DNA from: Bacteroidaceae bacterium
GTDB lineage: Bacteria; Bacteroidota; Bacteroidia; Bacteroidales; Bacteroidaceae
Assembly: GCA_024398515.1 (NCBI GenBank)
Contig: JAKSIZ010000001.1
Location: forward strand, 89,462-153,461
DNA: 64,000 nt
Direction: 5' to 3'
The notes beneath the pieces are model-generated. The model had not been told where the DNA came from. It worked only from the letters and a program-made list of their open reading frames with translations, and made no database searches. The position numbers and the translations under genes are program-made. Positions 56,498-64,000 of this stretch are shown here, in pieces. Within the stretch, counting starts at the first letter, position 1. Each line of letters starts with the position of its first letter.

Positions 56498-57514
56498 TTA
56501 AAATTCAACAAGTATGCGGAAGACTTGTGCTGGGTTTGCTGCCCATGTTTCAAGTGTCTGCTGTGCTTGTTCTGGTTTTACAACAGCGGATATAAACTTC
56601 TCCACAGGTGGGTTGCCATTCTGCATGTAGCGTATTACGGCACGGAAATCATTCGGCGTTGCGTTGCGCGAACCACGGATGTCGAGTTCTTTCTGCACGA
56701 AATACTTTGTAGTGAACTGCACATCCTGCTTTGCATAGCCAATACATACCACACGGCCCGTGAAACCTACAATGTCGATAGCCGAACGATAAGTCACCGG
56801 ACTACCCACTGCCTCGATAACGACATCTGCGCCATAACCTTCTGTGTATTCCATGACCTTTGCCAAGAGGTCTTCTTCCTTTGAATTGATGCCATACGTT
56901 GCGCCTAAATCCTTTGCCAACTGTAGTTTTTCAGGACTCAAGTCAACGGCAATGACCATCGCTCCACGCTGTACGCTGCGAACGATAGCACCCAGTCCGA
57001 CCATGCCGCAACCAAATACGACAACGATGTCAGTGTCTGAGACCTGACCGCGTGCAACGGCATGGAAGCCTACGCTCATTGGTTCGATTATGGCACAGTT
57101 GCGTGCTGTTACGCCAGATACAGGTATTATCTTCTCCCATGGCAGGGCAATATAGTCGCACATTGCTCCATTGCGCTGAACGCCAAGCGTCTGATTATGT
57201 TCGCAGGCATTGTATCTGCCGTTGCGACACGCAGCACAATGTCCGCAGTTGGAATAAGGATTAACAGTGACAACCATTCCTTCTTTTATTGTATCGGGAA
57301 CATCATCGCCCACTGCCTCGACGGTTGCACCAATCTCATGCCCAGGTATTACTGGCTTCAATGCCATGGTGTTACGACCGAGGAATGTGTTCAGATCACT
57401 GCCACAGAACCCTACATAGTTGAGGCGTAGCAGCACTTCGCCAGCCTTTACCTCAGGCTTTTGCAGCTCAACAAGAGCCACTTTCTTTTCATCTACAATC
57501 TGTATTGCTTTCAT
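56498..57514 (-). CDS. Zinc-dependent sugar alcohol/aldonate dehydrogenase (MDR family)
   Basis: 338 residues of the medium-chain dehydrogenase family, similar to sorbitol, idonate and galactitol dehydrogenases. Catalytic zinc ligands: GFCGSDLN (Cys, about 37) and GHEIG (about 58-62); structural zinc loop CGHCAACRNGRYNAC (about 91-105). The Rossmann motif is VFGCGMVGLGAI (about 167-178), and Asp at the second strand end (AVDLSPEK) suggests NAD rather than NADP. Substrate unresolved. It is 96 nt after the amidohydrolase gene. Confidence 0.87.
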   Translation of the reverse strand: MKAIQIVDEKKVALVELQKPEVKAGEVLLRLNYVGFCGSDLNTFLGRNTMALKPVIPGHEIGATVEAVGDDVPDTIKEGMVVTVNPYSNCGHCAACRNGRYNACEHNQTLGVQRNGAMCDYIALPWEKIIPVSGVTARNCAIIEPMSVGFHAVARGQVSDTDIVVVFGCGMVGLGAIVRSVQRGAMVIAVDLSPEKLQLAKDLGATYGINSKEEDLLAKVMEYTEGYGADVVIEAVGSPVTYRSAIDIVGFTGRVVCIGYAKQDVQFTTKYFVQKELDIRGSRNATPNDFRAVIRYMQNGNPPVEKFISAVVKPEQAQQTLETWAANPAQVFRILVEF

Positions 57515-57610
57515 TTTTTTCTTTTTTTAATTAATGTGTTTTACTTATAGTTTTTCTTTGTGTTTGGATATCCTGCTGCAATTATCAATTCTTTAAGATA
57601 AAAAAGTTCC

Positions 57611-58513
57611 TTATTCGCTCATATTTTTTATTTTTTTAACACGAATTATATCTTTAAAGCCATAGAAGTTCTCCGCATTTCGACCAAGGAACAATGCTTT
57701 ATCCCCGTCAGACATATCTGCAGACTTGATGATAAAGTCGTATGACATCTTGTAGGTTATCGCTGTTATTGTACGTGGATAATCCGATCCCCACATCAGT
57801 TTTTCCATTCCTACCATGTCAGCAGCTTCCTTAATGCTGCGCACTGCCGACGGATAAGGATAGTATTCGCTGTTGTAAAGCCATGTGATGCCACCGCTTT
57901 CCACCATCACGTTCTTATGTCGTGCAAGCATAATCTGGCGTTTCCAATTCGGAGTTGTAACCATTCCAAAGTGTCCTATCGCCACTTTCAAGTCAGGACA
58001 TTCGGTGAGAACCTCGTCAAACTGTGCTATCTGCTTCTCGTCGTCGGCAAGGCACATGTCGAGAATCTTCCCTTCACGCTCAAGGCGTTTGAACGTTGCC
58101 ATCATCTCATCGGAGTTCAGCGGTGTCGTAATCCTATGCCCTGGCATGGCGTAGGCATCGAAAAGCAAAGGCGCATTGACATCAAAGGCACCCGTCATCA
58201 ACCCACAGCAGAGAAAACGATCAGGGTACTGCCCCTGCACTTTCAACAGATATTCGTCCTGATTGCCGTCAATAACTTCCTGTACAACGACGGCTGCCGA
58301 CACGCACGCGTAATCCATATTACTGAGGAACACCTCGGCAGTGTTGCGTCCGTCAATCATAAACGGTGGCAGCATCTGCACTTCCTCGCCGAAAAACATG
58401 CTTCGACTGGCGTTGCCCTGAAGCGAATAAATCGGCTGACCGTCAACTACAGTGTCCTGCTTTTCCCACAAATGGGCATGTGCATCAATGATTATGAGTT
58501 CTTCCTTTTTCAT
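57611..58513 (-). CDS. Amidohydrolase-2 family protein (possible sugar lactonase)
   Basis: 300 residues, TIM-barrel metal hydrolase of the amidohydrolase-related family. Metal and active-site motifs: IIDAHAHLWE (about 8-17), AIGHFGMVTTP (about 178-188), and WGSDYPRTITA (about 241-251). The family includes L-fuconolactone and 2-pyrone dicarboxylate lactonases and decarboxylases. The neighbouring aldo/keto reductase and alcohol dehydrogenase make a sugar-lactone hydrolase plausible, but this is inferred from position. It starts 11 nt after kdsC. Confidence 0.78.
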   Translation of the reverse strand: MKKEELIIIDAHAHLWEKQDTVVDGQPIYSLQGNASRSMFFGEEVQMLPPFMIDGRNTAEVFLSNMDYACVSAAVVVQEVIDGNQDEYLLKVQGQYPDRFLCCGLMTGAFDVNAPLLFDAYAMPGHRITTPLNSDEMMATFKRLEREGKILDMCLADDEKQIAQFDEVLTECPDLKVAIGHFGMVTTPNWKRQIMLARHKNVMVESGGITWLYNSEYYPYPSAVRSIKEAADMVGMEKLMWGSDYPRTITAITYKMSYDFIIKSADMSDGDKALFLGRNAENFYGFKDIIRVKKIKNMSE

Positions 58514-58524
58514 TGTTTCTTGCC

Positions 58525-58998
58525 TTATTTCCTTATTATATATTCTATGAAGTCGCGCACAGCACCGTGTCCGCCATCGTGTGACGCAACGAAATCTACA
58601 GCATCCTTTACCTCACTTGCTGCATCTGAAGGGCATCCCGCAACACCACCAGCAGACTTTACGGCACTTATACATGCCATATCGTTCAGGTCATCGCCCA
58701 TGTAGGCACATTCGGAAAGTTCGCCTCCTTGCTTTGAAAGGAACTTCTGCAGCGTTTCAAGTTTGTCTTTTACATCCTGAAAACGATGTTTTATCTTTAG
58801 TTCCTTACAACGTTCTGTTACAATTTCTGACCACCGACCAGTGATTACGACAGGCGTAATGCCATGTTCCGGCAGCATCATCGCAATGCCGTAGCCATCT
58901 TTTATATTGAACGCTTTCATCATTTCGCCATCTGCGCCCATGTATATCATGCCGTCGGTTAGCGTTCCATCTACATCTAAAATCAAATATCTTATCAT
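58525..58998 (-). CDS. kdsC: KDO-8-phosphate phosphatase KdsC
   Basis: HAD-family phosphatase releasing KDO from KDO-8-P, 157 residues from the ATG at 58998, which overlaps the kdsD stop as ATGA (a TTG at 59004 is the alternative). The HAD nucleophile motif is YLILDVDGTLTDG (residues about 4-16); then VITGRWSE (motif II) and AYMGDDLNDMACI (motif IV). The small size without a cap domain is typical of the tetrameric KdsC type. Third KDO gene in a coupled row. Confidence 0.94.
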   Translation of the reverse strand: MIRYLILDVDGTLTDGMIYMGADGEMMKAFNIKDGYGIAMMLPEHGITPVVITGRWSEIVTERCKELKIKHRFQDVKDKLETLQKFLSKQGGELSECAYMGDDLNDMACISAVKSAGGVAGCPSDAASEVKDAVDFVASHDGGHGAVRDFIEYIIRK

Positions 58999-59942
58999 AT
59001 ACAAGTGAAACTTTCTATCAATCCAACTACATTCCTTTCGCTGTCAACAACTATCAGCATGTGTATTTGATGCTTCAACATTATGGCTGCAGCTACGTTC
59101 AGCGAGGCATCATCGCGCACGGTCTTGGGACTTGTACTCATTATGTCGCGCACCTTCAATGCAAAGAATTTGTCTTTTTTACTCTGCATTGCACGGCGGA
59201 CATCACCGTCGGTGACTATTCCCATCAATTTTCCATCGGCATCAAGTACGACGGCAGTTCCCATTTTCTTGTCGGAAATCTCTATTATAGTATCACTTAC
59301 CTTGTCGTCGGGTAATACTATTGGTAGGCCATCCTTTACCATCACATCTCTTACCTTCGACAGCAATTGCTTACCAAGTCGTCCTCCTGGATGGAATTGG
59401 GCAAAGTCTTCGGCCTTGAACCCCCTGACATATTCCAATGCTGCTGCGAGCGCATCGCCCATAGCAAGCGTTGCAGTGGTCGATGCCGTTGGTGCCAGAT
59501 TCAATGGATCTGCTTCGTTTTCAACGGATATATCAAGGTGACAGACCGAATAGCGTGCCAGCAATGAGTCTGTGTTACCCGAGATGCCTATAATAGGAAT
59601 GTTCCTGTTGATAAGCAAAGGTATGAAGCGCAGCAGTTCATCTGTATTGCCACTATAGCTTATAGCAACGACAACATCCTCAGGTTTGAACATGCCCAAA
59701 TCACCGTGGTAGGCATCAAGAGGATTGACAAAGAACGAGGGCGTGCCAGTACTTGCGAGAGTTGCTGCTATTTTTGCACCAATATGCCCCGATTTGCCTA
59801 CTCCGGTGACAATAATCCTGCCACGACAACTATGGATAAGTTCAACTGCCTTTACGAAGTTATCGCCTATACGGGGTATGAGGTTGAGTATTGCACTCGC
59901 CTCATCCTGCAGACATTTTATGGCTATTTCTTTTATATTCAT
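58995..59942 (-). CDS. kdsD: Arabinose-5-phosphate isomerase KdsD
   Basis: Converts ribulose 5-phosphate to arabinose 5-phosphate, the first committed KDO step. 315 residues: SIS domain (about 30-170) with GRIIVTGVGKSGHIGAKIAA, STGTPSFFVNP and AISYSGNTDELL, then two CBS domains (about 195-315; VLDADGKLMGIVTDGDVRR). Overlaps kdsA by 4 nt and kdsC by 4 nt. The CBS pair may bind a nucleotide or sugar nucleotide for feedback, as known for KdsD relatives. Confidence 0.94.
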   Translation of the reverse strand: MNIKEIAIKCLQDEASAILNLIPRIGDNFVKAVELIHSCRGRIIVTGVGKSGHIGAKIAATLASTGTPSFFVNPLDAYHGDLGMFKPEDVVVAISYSGNTDELLRFIPLLINRNIPIIGISGNTDSLLARYSVCHLDISVENEADPLNLAPTASTTATLAMGDALAAALEYVRGFKAEDFAQFHPGGRLGKQLLSKVRDVMVKDGLPIVLPDDKVSDTIIEISDKKMGTAVVLDADGKLMGIVTDGDVRRAMQSKKDKFFALKVRDIMSTSPKTVRDDASLNVAAAIMLKHQIHMLIVVDSERNVVGLIESFTCI

Positions 59943-60688
59943 ATCAGAGATGCTATTACGCCTTCCAAATCTTTCAGGAAAAGCATATTTGGTCCGTCGC
60001 TCTTTGCTTGGTCTGGATTAGGGTGAACCTCGAAAAAGTATCCGTTGGCACCGAATGCTTTTGCTGCCAATGCCATTGATGGCACGTATTCCCGATTGCC
60101 TCCAGTGCTGCCCGAGGCTGCTCCAGGACGTTGTACCGAGTGTGTGCAGTCCATGATTACAGTGTCGGTGAACTGCTTCATATCTGGTATATTACGGAAA
60201 TCAACCACAAGGTTATTATATCCATAAACGTTTCCGCGCTCGGTGAGCCACACTTCATTGCCGCCCGATTCACGGACTTTCTGAACTGGATACTCCATAT
60301 CGGCACCGCTGAGAAACTGTGCTTTCTTTATGTTGACAGTCTTTCCTGTCTTAGCCGCAGCTACCAGAAGGTCGGTCTGACGGCACAGGAATGCAGGGAT
60401 TTGCAGCACATCGACAACTTCACCAGCGGCTTCTGCCTGATAAGCCTCATGTACATCAGTAAGCAGTCGAAGCCCATACTTGTCCTTTACGTCGGCAAGC
60501 ATCTGCAGTCCCCGCTGCATTCCTGGACCGCGATATGACTTTATCGATGTGCGGTTGGCTTTATCAAACGAGGCTTTGAAGATGATGTCAATGCCAAATC
60601 GTTTGTTGAGGCGCACTAATTCCCGCGCCACAATGTCGAGCAATTCGGCACTTTCGATGACGCATGGTCCTGCTATGAATTTTTCCAT
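59939..60688 (-). CDS. kdsA: KDO-8-phosphate synthase KdsA
   Basis: Condenses phosphoenolpyruvate with arabinose 5-phosphate in the cytosol, for LPS core KDO. 249 residues from the ATG at 60688 (MEKFIAGPCVIES); a longer frame from 60742 lies inside the upstream gene and is not conserved. Motifs: FKASFDKANRTS (about 38-49), RGPGMQRGL, LQIPAFLCRQTDLL, KKAQFLSG and FFEVHPNPDQAKSDG (about 222-236). Cys is not seen at the N-terminal metal position of metal-dependent forms, so the metal class was not assigned. The start is 16 nt inside the 3' end of the aldo/keto reductase gene. Confidence 0.94.
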   Translation of the reverse strand: MEKFIAGPCVIESAELLDIVARELVRLNKRFGIDIIFKASFDKANRTSIKSYRGPGMQRGLQMLADVKDKYGLRLLTDVHEAYQAEAAGEVVDVLQIPAFLCRQTDLLVAAAKTGKTVNIKKAQFLSGADMEYPVQKVRESGGNEVWLTERGNVYGYNNLVVDFRNIPDMKQFTDTVIMDCTHSVQRPGAASGSTGGNREYVPSMALAAKAFGANGYFFEVHPNPDQAKSDGPNMLFLKDLEGVIASLI

Positions 60689-61620
60689 CTTACTCTCATC
60701 TGGTCGCCGATGATGGCTTGGACTTCGTTGACCAAATCCCAATCTATCGGTGAATTGGCATAATCTACGTTCTTCCTGACGTTGTCTGGGTTGGCAGACG
60801 AGAACAATGTCGTGGCAATTCGTGGGCTACTGATAGAATACTGAATTGCAAGTTTTTCGATAGGATAGCCTTTCTCTTCGCAATACTGTGCTGCCTTGGT
60901 GCATGCATCCTTCAATGCCTGTGGTGCAGGATGCCAGTCAGGTGTGCCGCGAGATGACAGCAAACCCATGCTGAGAGGCGATGCATTGATGATGCCCACG
61001 TTGTTTGCCTCGAAGAAATCGAAGTATTCGTTGAGCAACTCGTCGTTAAGCGAGTAGTGGCAGAAGCATAGCGTTGACTCTACTGTCCCTGCCGGAACAT
61101 GCTCAATGACCCACTTGATGTTCTCTGGCTGCAGGTCGGTAATGCCTACATGAGACACGATACCCTTTTCCTTCAGCTCTACGAGTGCAGGAAGTGTCTC
61201 GTCAACAACCTTCTGCAGACCGCCAGGGAGTTCCGACTGAAACTCTATGTCGTGTACGTTTATCAGGTCGATATGGTCGATGTTTAGGCGTTCCATGCTC
61301 TCATAGACGCTATCGGTGACACGCTTTGCGCTGTAATCCCATGTGTTTACACCGTCCTTGCCATAGCGGCCGACCTTTGTCGAGAGATAGTATTTGTCGC
61401 GTGGTATCTGCTTCAGCGCCTTGCCGAGCACCGTCTCAGCCTTATAATGTCCATAATACGGCGACACATCGATGAAGTTCATACCTGTTTCGATGGCAGT
61501 AAACACTGCCTCAATGGCTCTATCTTCCTTTACGCTATGGAAGACACCGCCCAGTGAAGATGCACCGAAACTCAGTTCCGACACCTTCATACCCGTTTTT
61601 CCAATCTCGTTGTATTTCAT
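60673..61620 (-). CDS. Aldo/keto reductase (sugar dehydrogenase type)
   Basis: 315 residues of the NAD(P)-dependent AKR superfamily. GTGMKVSELSFGASSLGG-type opening (about 9-25), catalytic tetrad Asp/Tyr in NFIDVSPYYGHYKAE (about 48-62), Lys in YYLSTKVGRYG and His in DLINVHDIEF. The cofactor loop near the C-terminus is LFSSANPDNVRKN. It resembles L-galactose/L-fucose/D-threo-aldose dehydrogenases, which make sugar lactones; the nearby amidohydrolase would then open them. First gene of an eight-gene run with a full promoter. Substrate uncertain. Confidence 0.85.
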   Translation of the reverse strand: MKYNEIGKTGMKVSELSFGASSLGGVFHSVKEDRAIEAVFTAIETGMNFIDVSPYYGHYKAETVLGKALKQIPRDKYYLSTKVGRYGKDGVNTWDYSAKRVTDSVYESMERLNIDHIDLINVHDIEFQSELPGGLQKVVDETLPALVELKEKGIVSHVGITDLQPENIKWVIEHVPAGTVESTLCFCHYSLNDELLNEYFDFFEANNVGIINASPLSMGLLSSRGTPDWHPAPQALKDACTKAAQYCEEKGYPIEKLAIQYSISSPRIATTLFSSANPDNVRKNVDYANSPIDWDLVNEVQAIIGDQMRVRWKNS

Positions 61621-61649
61621 ATTCCTTATTTATATAATTAAAGTCACTG

Positions 61650-61680
61650 CAAAGATAATTATTTTTTTTATTGTATGCAA
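61650..61680 (-). promoter_or_regulatory. Promoter of the AKR/kds/sugar operon
   Basis: Minus strand TTG (61680-61678), 20 nt, TATCTTTG (61657-61650): full consensus, 30 nt before the first gene. No other good promoter was found until 52630. Confidence 0.85.
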
Positions 61681-61768
61681 CAAACACGGTACATTATTTC
61701 TTAACAACTACAAAAATGGCCCACTTGCTTCAAAAACATATTACCAATAAGAGCAAAATACATTTCAT

Positions 61769-61793
61769 CCCCCCTTGGAGGGAGTGAGGGGGG
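61769..61793. repeat. C-run/G-run inverted repeat
   Basis: CCCCCC (61769-61774) and GGGGGG (61788-61793) flank TTGGAGGGAGTGA. It can form a short hairpin or a G-rich structure and stands out in AT-rich spacer. The rest of 61681-62453 holds element E and no credible gene. Confidence 0.55.
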
Positions 61794-62059
61794 CTCCTTC
61801 ATTTTTTTTCTTTTATATGATTACGCAGGACTTTACGAACAAACCTCTGAATTGTTAAATTTTGAACAGATTTTAACAACAGTTAAATTATCTTTAACTT
61901 GTTAATATCTGTTACATGGCAACAGAACTTCACTTCGGCGACAAACTTTGACGTCAGAGGGATAAAATGAACGTGCGAGATGATGGGAACGGCAGAATTT
62001 TCCGACACCCACGACAGAATATGCTACAGGCAAGGTTTTTTACAAGGCAAAACGAACGG

Positions 62060-62190
62060 TCGGGAAATTTCAATCGTTCGCTTGAAGTTTTGAAAAGTTG
62101 TACAACTTTTGTGCGAAAGTTGTACAACTTTCAAGTGAATGTTGTACAACTTTTCAATGAGCATTTCGCTCAAGTCTCGAAAGTCATGCG
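62060..62190. repeat. Triple-palindrome element E (GTTGTACAAC core)
   Basis: Units AAAGTTGTACAACTTT (62094-62109), AAAGTTGTACAACTTT (62116-62131) and AATGTTGTACAACTTT (62138-62153), period 22, 6-nt spacers. Left flank (TTTCAATCGTTCGCTTGAAG) and right flank (GAGCATTTCGCTCAAGTC) are degenerate inverted relatives of the arms of other elements. It lies between the divergent AKR and lipoprotein promoters. Confidence 0.83.
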
Positions 62191-62293
62191 TTCGCACGAC
62201 AAGAAACAAGCTTTCGCACAGAACAACGAAAGCGCAGAATATTTTGTTAAAAATGCGTAAAAACTGAGACTTTTACACATGAAAATGCTGATA

Positions 62294-62323
62294 CTTCGCG
62301 TGCGCCTACACGCGCGCAATATT
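62294..62323. other. CG/CA alternating tracts upstream of the lipoprotein gene
   Basis: TTCGCGTGCGCCTACACGCGCG (within 62296-62321) is alternating purine-pyrimidine, and a second tract, GTACGTATATACACGCGCAC (62500-62519), lies just after the predicted transcript start. Both resemble the tract at 4316. Confidence 0.45.
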
Positions 62324-62453
62324 TTAATAAGGTGGTGCGATTTGTTAAAAAACCGACTGATTTTACCTACATTTCCGCAAAAAAGACCAAGAACGTTTAC
62401 GATAGTTAAAGTTTGCAAAAAAACACCCTTTTCATCAACATTACAATAAAAGA

Positions 62454-62485
62454 TTTGCACAGTTCAGGAAAATGTCGTAAATTTG
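62454..62485 (+). promoter_or_regulatory. Promoter of the coiled-coil lipoprotein
   Basis: TTTG (62454-62457), 20 nt, TAAATTTG (62478-62485): full consensus. The start near 62492 gives a leader of about 110 nt, AT-rich near the ATG. Confidence 0.87.
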
Positions 62486-62602
62486 CACCACTCTTTATAT
62501 GTACGTATATACACGCGCACGAAGAAAAGGAGATTAACACATAATTCACGAAACAAGATATATTTTTAACTAACAACAATTTTTAATTTAATTTTTTACA
62601 AC

Positions 62603-64000
62603 ATGAAAAAGAAAATTTTTAACTTACTGATGATGGCAGTGATTTTCGCTGCATCATCCAGCGTGTTTGTTTCTTGTAAGGACAATGTTTCCGACGAGAC
62701 CTTAGAACAACACAAAATGATTGCTGACAACCTCAAGCAACTGCTCGACCAGCAGGAACAGGCTTTGCAGCAGGAATTGAACGCACTCAAGATCCAGCAG
62801 GCTAATTGCAAGACTAATTGCCAAGCTGCAATGAATGACCTTGCAAAGAAGATCCAGGCATTGCAGAATGCTGACGAGAAGTATGCAAACGACATTGAGT
62901 GGCTTAAGAAGCATGACGAAGCTGCTGCTAAAGAAAGAGAAGCAATCAGAAAGGAAGCTGAAGGCTTGAAGAATCAGATTGCATCACTTAGACAGGAATC
63001 TGAAAGCCTGAAGAAGCAGATTGAATACCTCAAGGCACAGGATGCTGCATTCCAGACTGCTATCAGCGACATCAAGTCAACACTTACAAATCTCCAGACA
63101 AGCATCAACAACAACAAGCAGGACATCCAGACTTTGTTCAGCCTCCACAATTCATTGTGCCAGACTGTTGACAACGTTAAGAACCTCGCTCAGGCAGCAA
63201 TGGACCTTGCTAACGATGCTTACAACCTTGCTTTCCAAACAAACGGTATTGCTACTGAAGCAAAGCAGATTGCTGAAAAGAACAAGCAGGACATCGCTAA
63301 CCTGGTCACGAACATCACAAACATTACAAACCAGATTACTACCATTGAAACTAACATCTCAAACCTTCAGGACAGCGTTTCTCAGGTATGGGCAAAAGCA
63401 GAGAGTGCTTACGACCTCGCAGTGGCTAACAAGAAGGTATTGGATACAATCCAGATTAAGTTTGCTGACTACTACACAATCCATCAGATTGACTCAATGA
63501 ATGAAATAATCGATGCAAACATCGCAGCAACAAAGAAGGTAGCTGAGCACGCTGACTCATTGGCAGGAGAAGCATGGGCACTTGCAGAGCAGGCTAACAA
63601 CAAGGCTATCGACGCTTACACACATGCTGATGATGCATTGAATAAGGCTCTCATCGCTTCTGACTCTGCACAGCTTGCATTCAACAAGGCTTCTGAGGCA
63701 TACGATTCAGCTATCGTAGCAAAGACTCAGGCTATCCTCGCTGAGGCAAAGGCAGCGACAGCACAGGAGACAGCAGAACTTGCTAAGTCAGCAGCTGAAG
63801 CAGCACAGAGCACAGCCGATACAGCTAAGGAAAATGCACAGAAGGCACAGGAAGCAGCTGACAAGGCTAAGGAAGATGCTCAGAAGGCACAGGAAACAGC
63901 TGACAAGGCTAAGGAAAATGCTCAGAAGGCACAGGAAGCAGCTGACAAGGCTAAGGAAGATGCTCAGAAGGCACAGGAAACAGCTGACAAGGCTAAGGAA
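62603..64000 (+). CDS. Coiled-coil repeat lipoprotein (3' end outside window)
   Basis: 466 residues visible, no stop. Lipoprotein signal with VFVSC (Cys25), followed by KDNVSDE; a Lys/Asp-rich stretch right after the cysteine is known in Bacteroidetes as a surface-export signal, so outer-face display is likely. The rest is almost wholly helical coiled coil rich in Ala, Gln, Lys and Asn. From 63830 it becomes exact tandem 14-residue units, E(N/D)AQKAQE(A/T)ADKAK, alternating in pairs, four visible and continuing. Proteins of this form often act as surface stalks or fibres; no binding domain is seen in the visible part. Function unknown. Confidence 0.88.
   Translation, partial: MKKKIFNLLMMAVIFAASSSVFVSCKDNVSDETLEQHKMIADNLKQLLDQQEQALQQELNALKIQQANCKTNCQAAMNDLAKKIQALQNADEKYANDIEWLKKHDEAAAKEREAIRKEAEGLKNQIASLRQESESLKKQIEYLKAQDAAFQTAISDIKSTLTNLQTSINNNKQDIQTLFSLHNSLCQTVDNVKNLAQAAMDLANDAYNLAFQTNGIATEAKQIAEKNKQDIANLVTNITNITNQITTIETNISNLQDSVSQVWAKAESAYDLAVANKKVLDTIQIKFADYYTIHQIDSMNEIIDANIAATKKVAEHADSLAGEAWALAEQANNKAIDAYTHADDALNKALIASDSAQLAFNKASEAYDSAIVAKTQAILAEAKAATAQETAELAKSAAEAAQSTADTAKENAQKAQEAADKAKEDAQKAQETADKAKENAQKAQEAADKAKEDAQKAQETADKAKE
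63830..64000 (+). repeat. 42-bp tandem repeat array within the lipoprotein gene
   Basis: Units at 63830, 63872, 63914 and 63956 each encode 14 residues. Units 1 and 3 (EN...EA) match each other, as do 2 and 4 (ED...ET), so the true period is 84 bp. The array runs off the window edge. Confidence 0.9.

Noticed and set aside
58995-60688. KDO genes as degradative genes for pectic KDO
   Set aside because: KdsA, KdsD and KdsC motifs are all those of the biosynthetic LPS enzymes; a catabolic role has no support in the sequence.
61681-62602. Hidden gene or tRNA in the 980-nt spacer
   Set aside because: ORFs here (for example 62170-62460 on the minus strand) have random composition and cross element E; no cloverleaf or T-loop motif was found.

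Overview
The window looks like chromosome from a plant-polysaccharide-degrading member of the Bacteroidales, most likely Prevotella or a close relative. Promoters with the Bacteroidetes consensus (TTG, 19-20 nt, TAnnTTTG) stand before many genes, Shine-Dalgarno sequences are scarce, intergenic DNA is AT-rich, and the gene content (TonB-dependent receptor, OprP-like porin, surface-type lipoproteins, GH9/GH94/GH28/GH51 enzymes, anaerobic NrdG, a two-component-propeller sensor) fits that group. No tRNA, rRNA, CRISPR array, insertion sequence or prophage was seen. The genus is inference; the phylum-level signals are seen directly.

Layout: 1-4240 is a branched-chain amino acid operon on the minus strand (leuA-like, ilvE, ilvD running off the left edge) preceded by a promoter, an Ile/Leu/Val-rich leader peptide and an attenuator. 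4437-13041 holds housekeeping genes: Fic AMP-transferase, cytidine deaminase, an EEP-family phosphatase with a beta-helix lipoprotein, MscL, GAPDH, a small membrane protein with a Skp-like lipoprotein, and PepD. 13254-19013 is a cellobiose operon (GH9 endoglucanase, GH94 phosphorylase, GPH symporter). 19014-25803 is a long structured non-coding region followed by a 1987-residue secreted repeat protein. 26193-35962 carries HtrA, the uronate isomerase/porin/IMPase operon, PheS, an MscS-type channel and a bile-acid:sodium-type symporter. 36080-46290 is a minus-strand run of a four-gene signalling module (REC-SpoIIE phosphatase, coiled-coil/propeller membrane protein, propeller-Y_Y_Y kinase, soluble kinase), then a TonB-dependent receptor and a GH28. 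46753-52525 holds a D-2-hydroxyacid dehydrogenase, NrdG, an acyl-ACP thioesterase, RecQ and RecJ. 52684-61620 is an eight-gene minus-strand run combining KDO synthesis (kdsA, kdsD, kdsC) with an aldo/keto reductase, an amidohydrolase, an alcohol dehydrogenase, GH51 and GH28. At 62603 a coiled-coil lipoprotein with tandem 14-residue repeats starts and runs off the right edge.

Functionally, the window combines cellulose/cellobiose and pectin/arabinan use with uronate catabolism, envelope biogenesis and regulation. The two most interesting non-gene signals are the ILV attenuator at 4033-4240 and a family of six intergenic elements (near 5.7, 13.1, 19.1, 34.9, 46.6 and 62.1 kb), each built of two or three short palindromes separated by exactly 6 nt, usually inside imperfect inverted arms. 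Within an element the palindromes share one core; between elements the core changes with both arms changing together. The four-gene signalling operon, with one kinase whose phospho-acceptor histidine is replaced by aspartate, is the best candidate for a little-described protein system.
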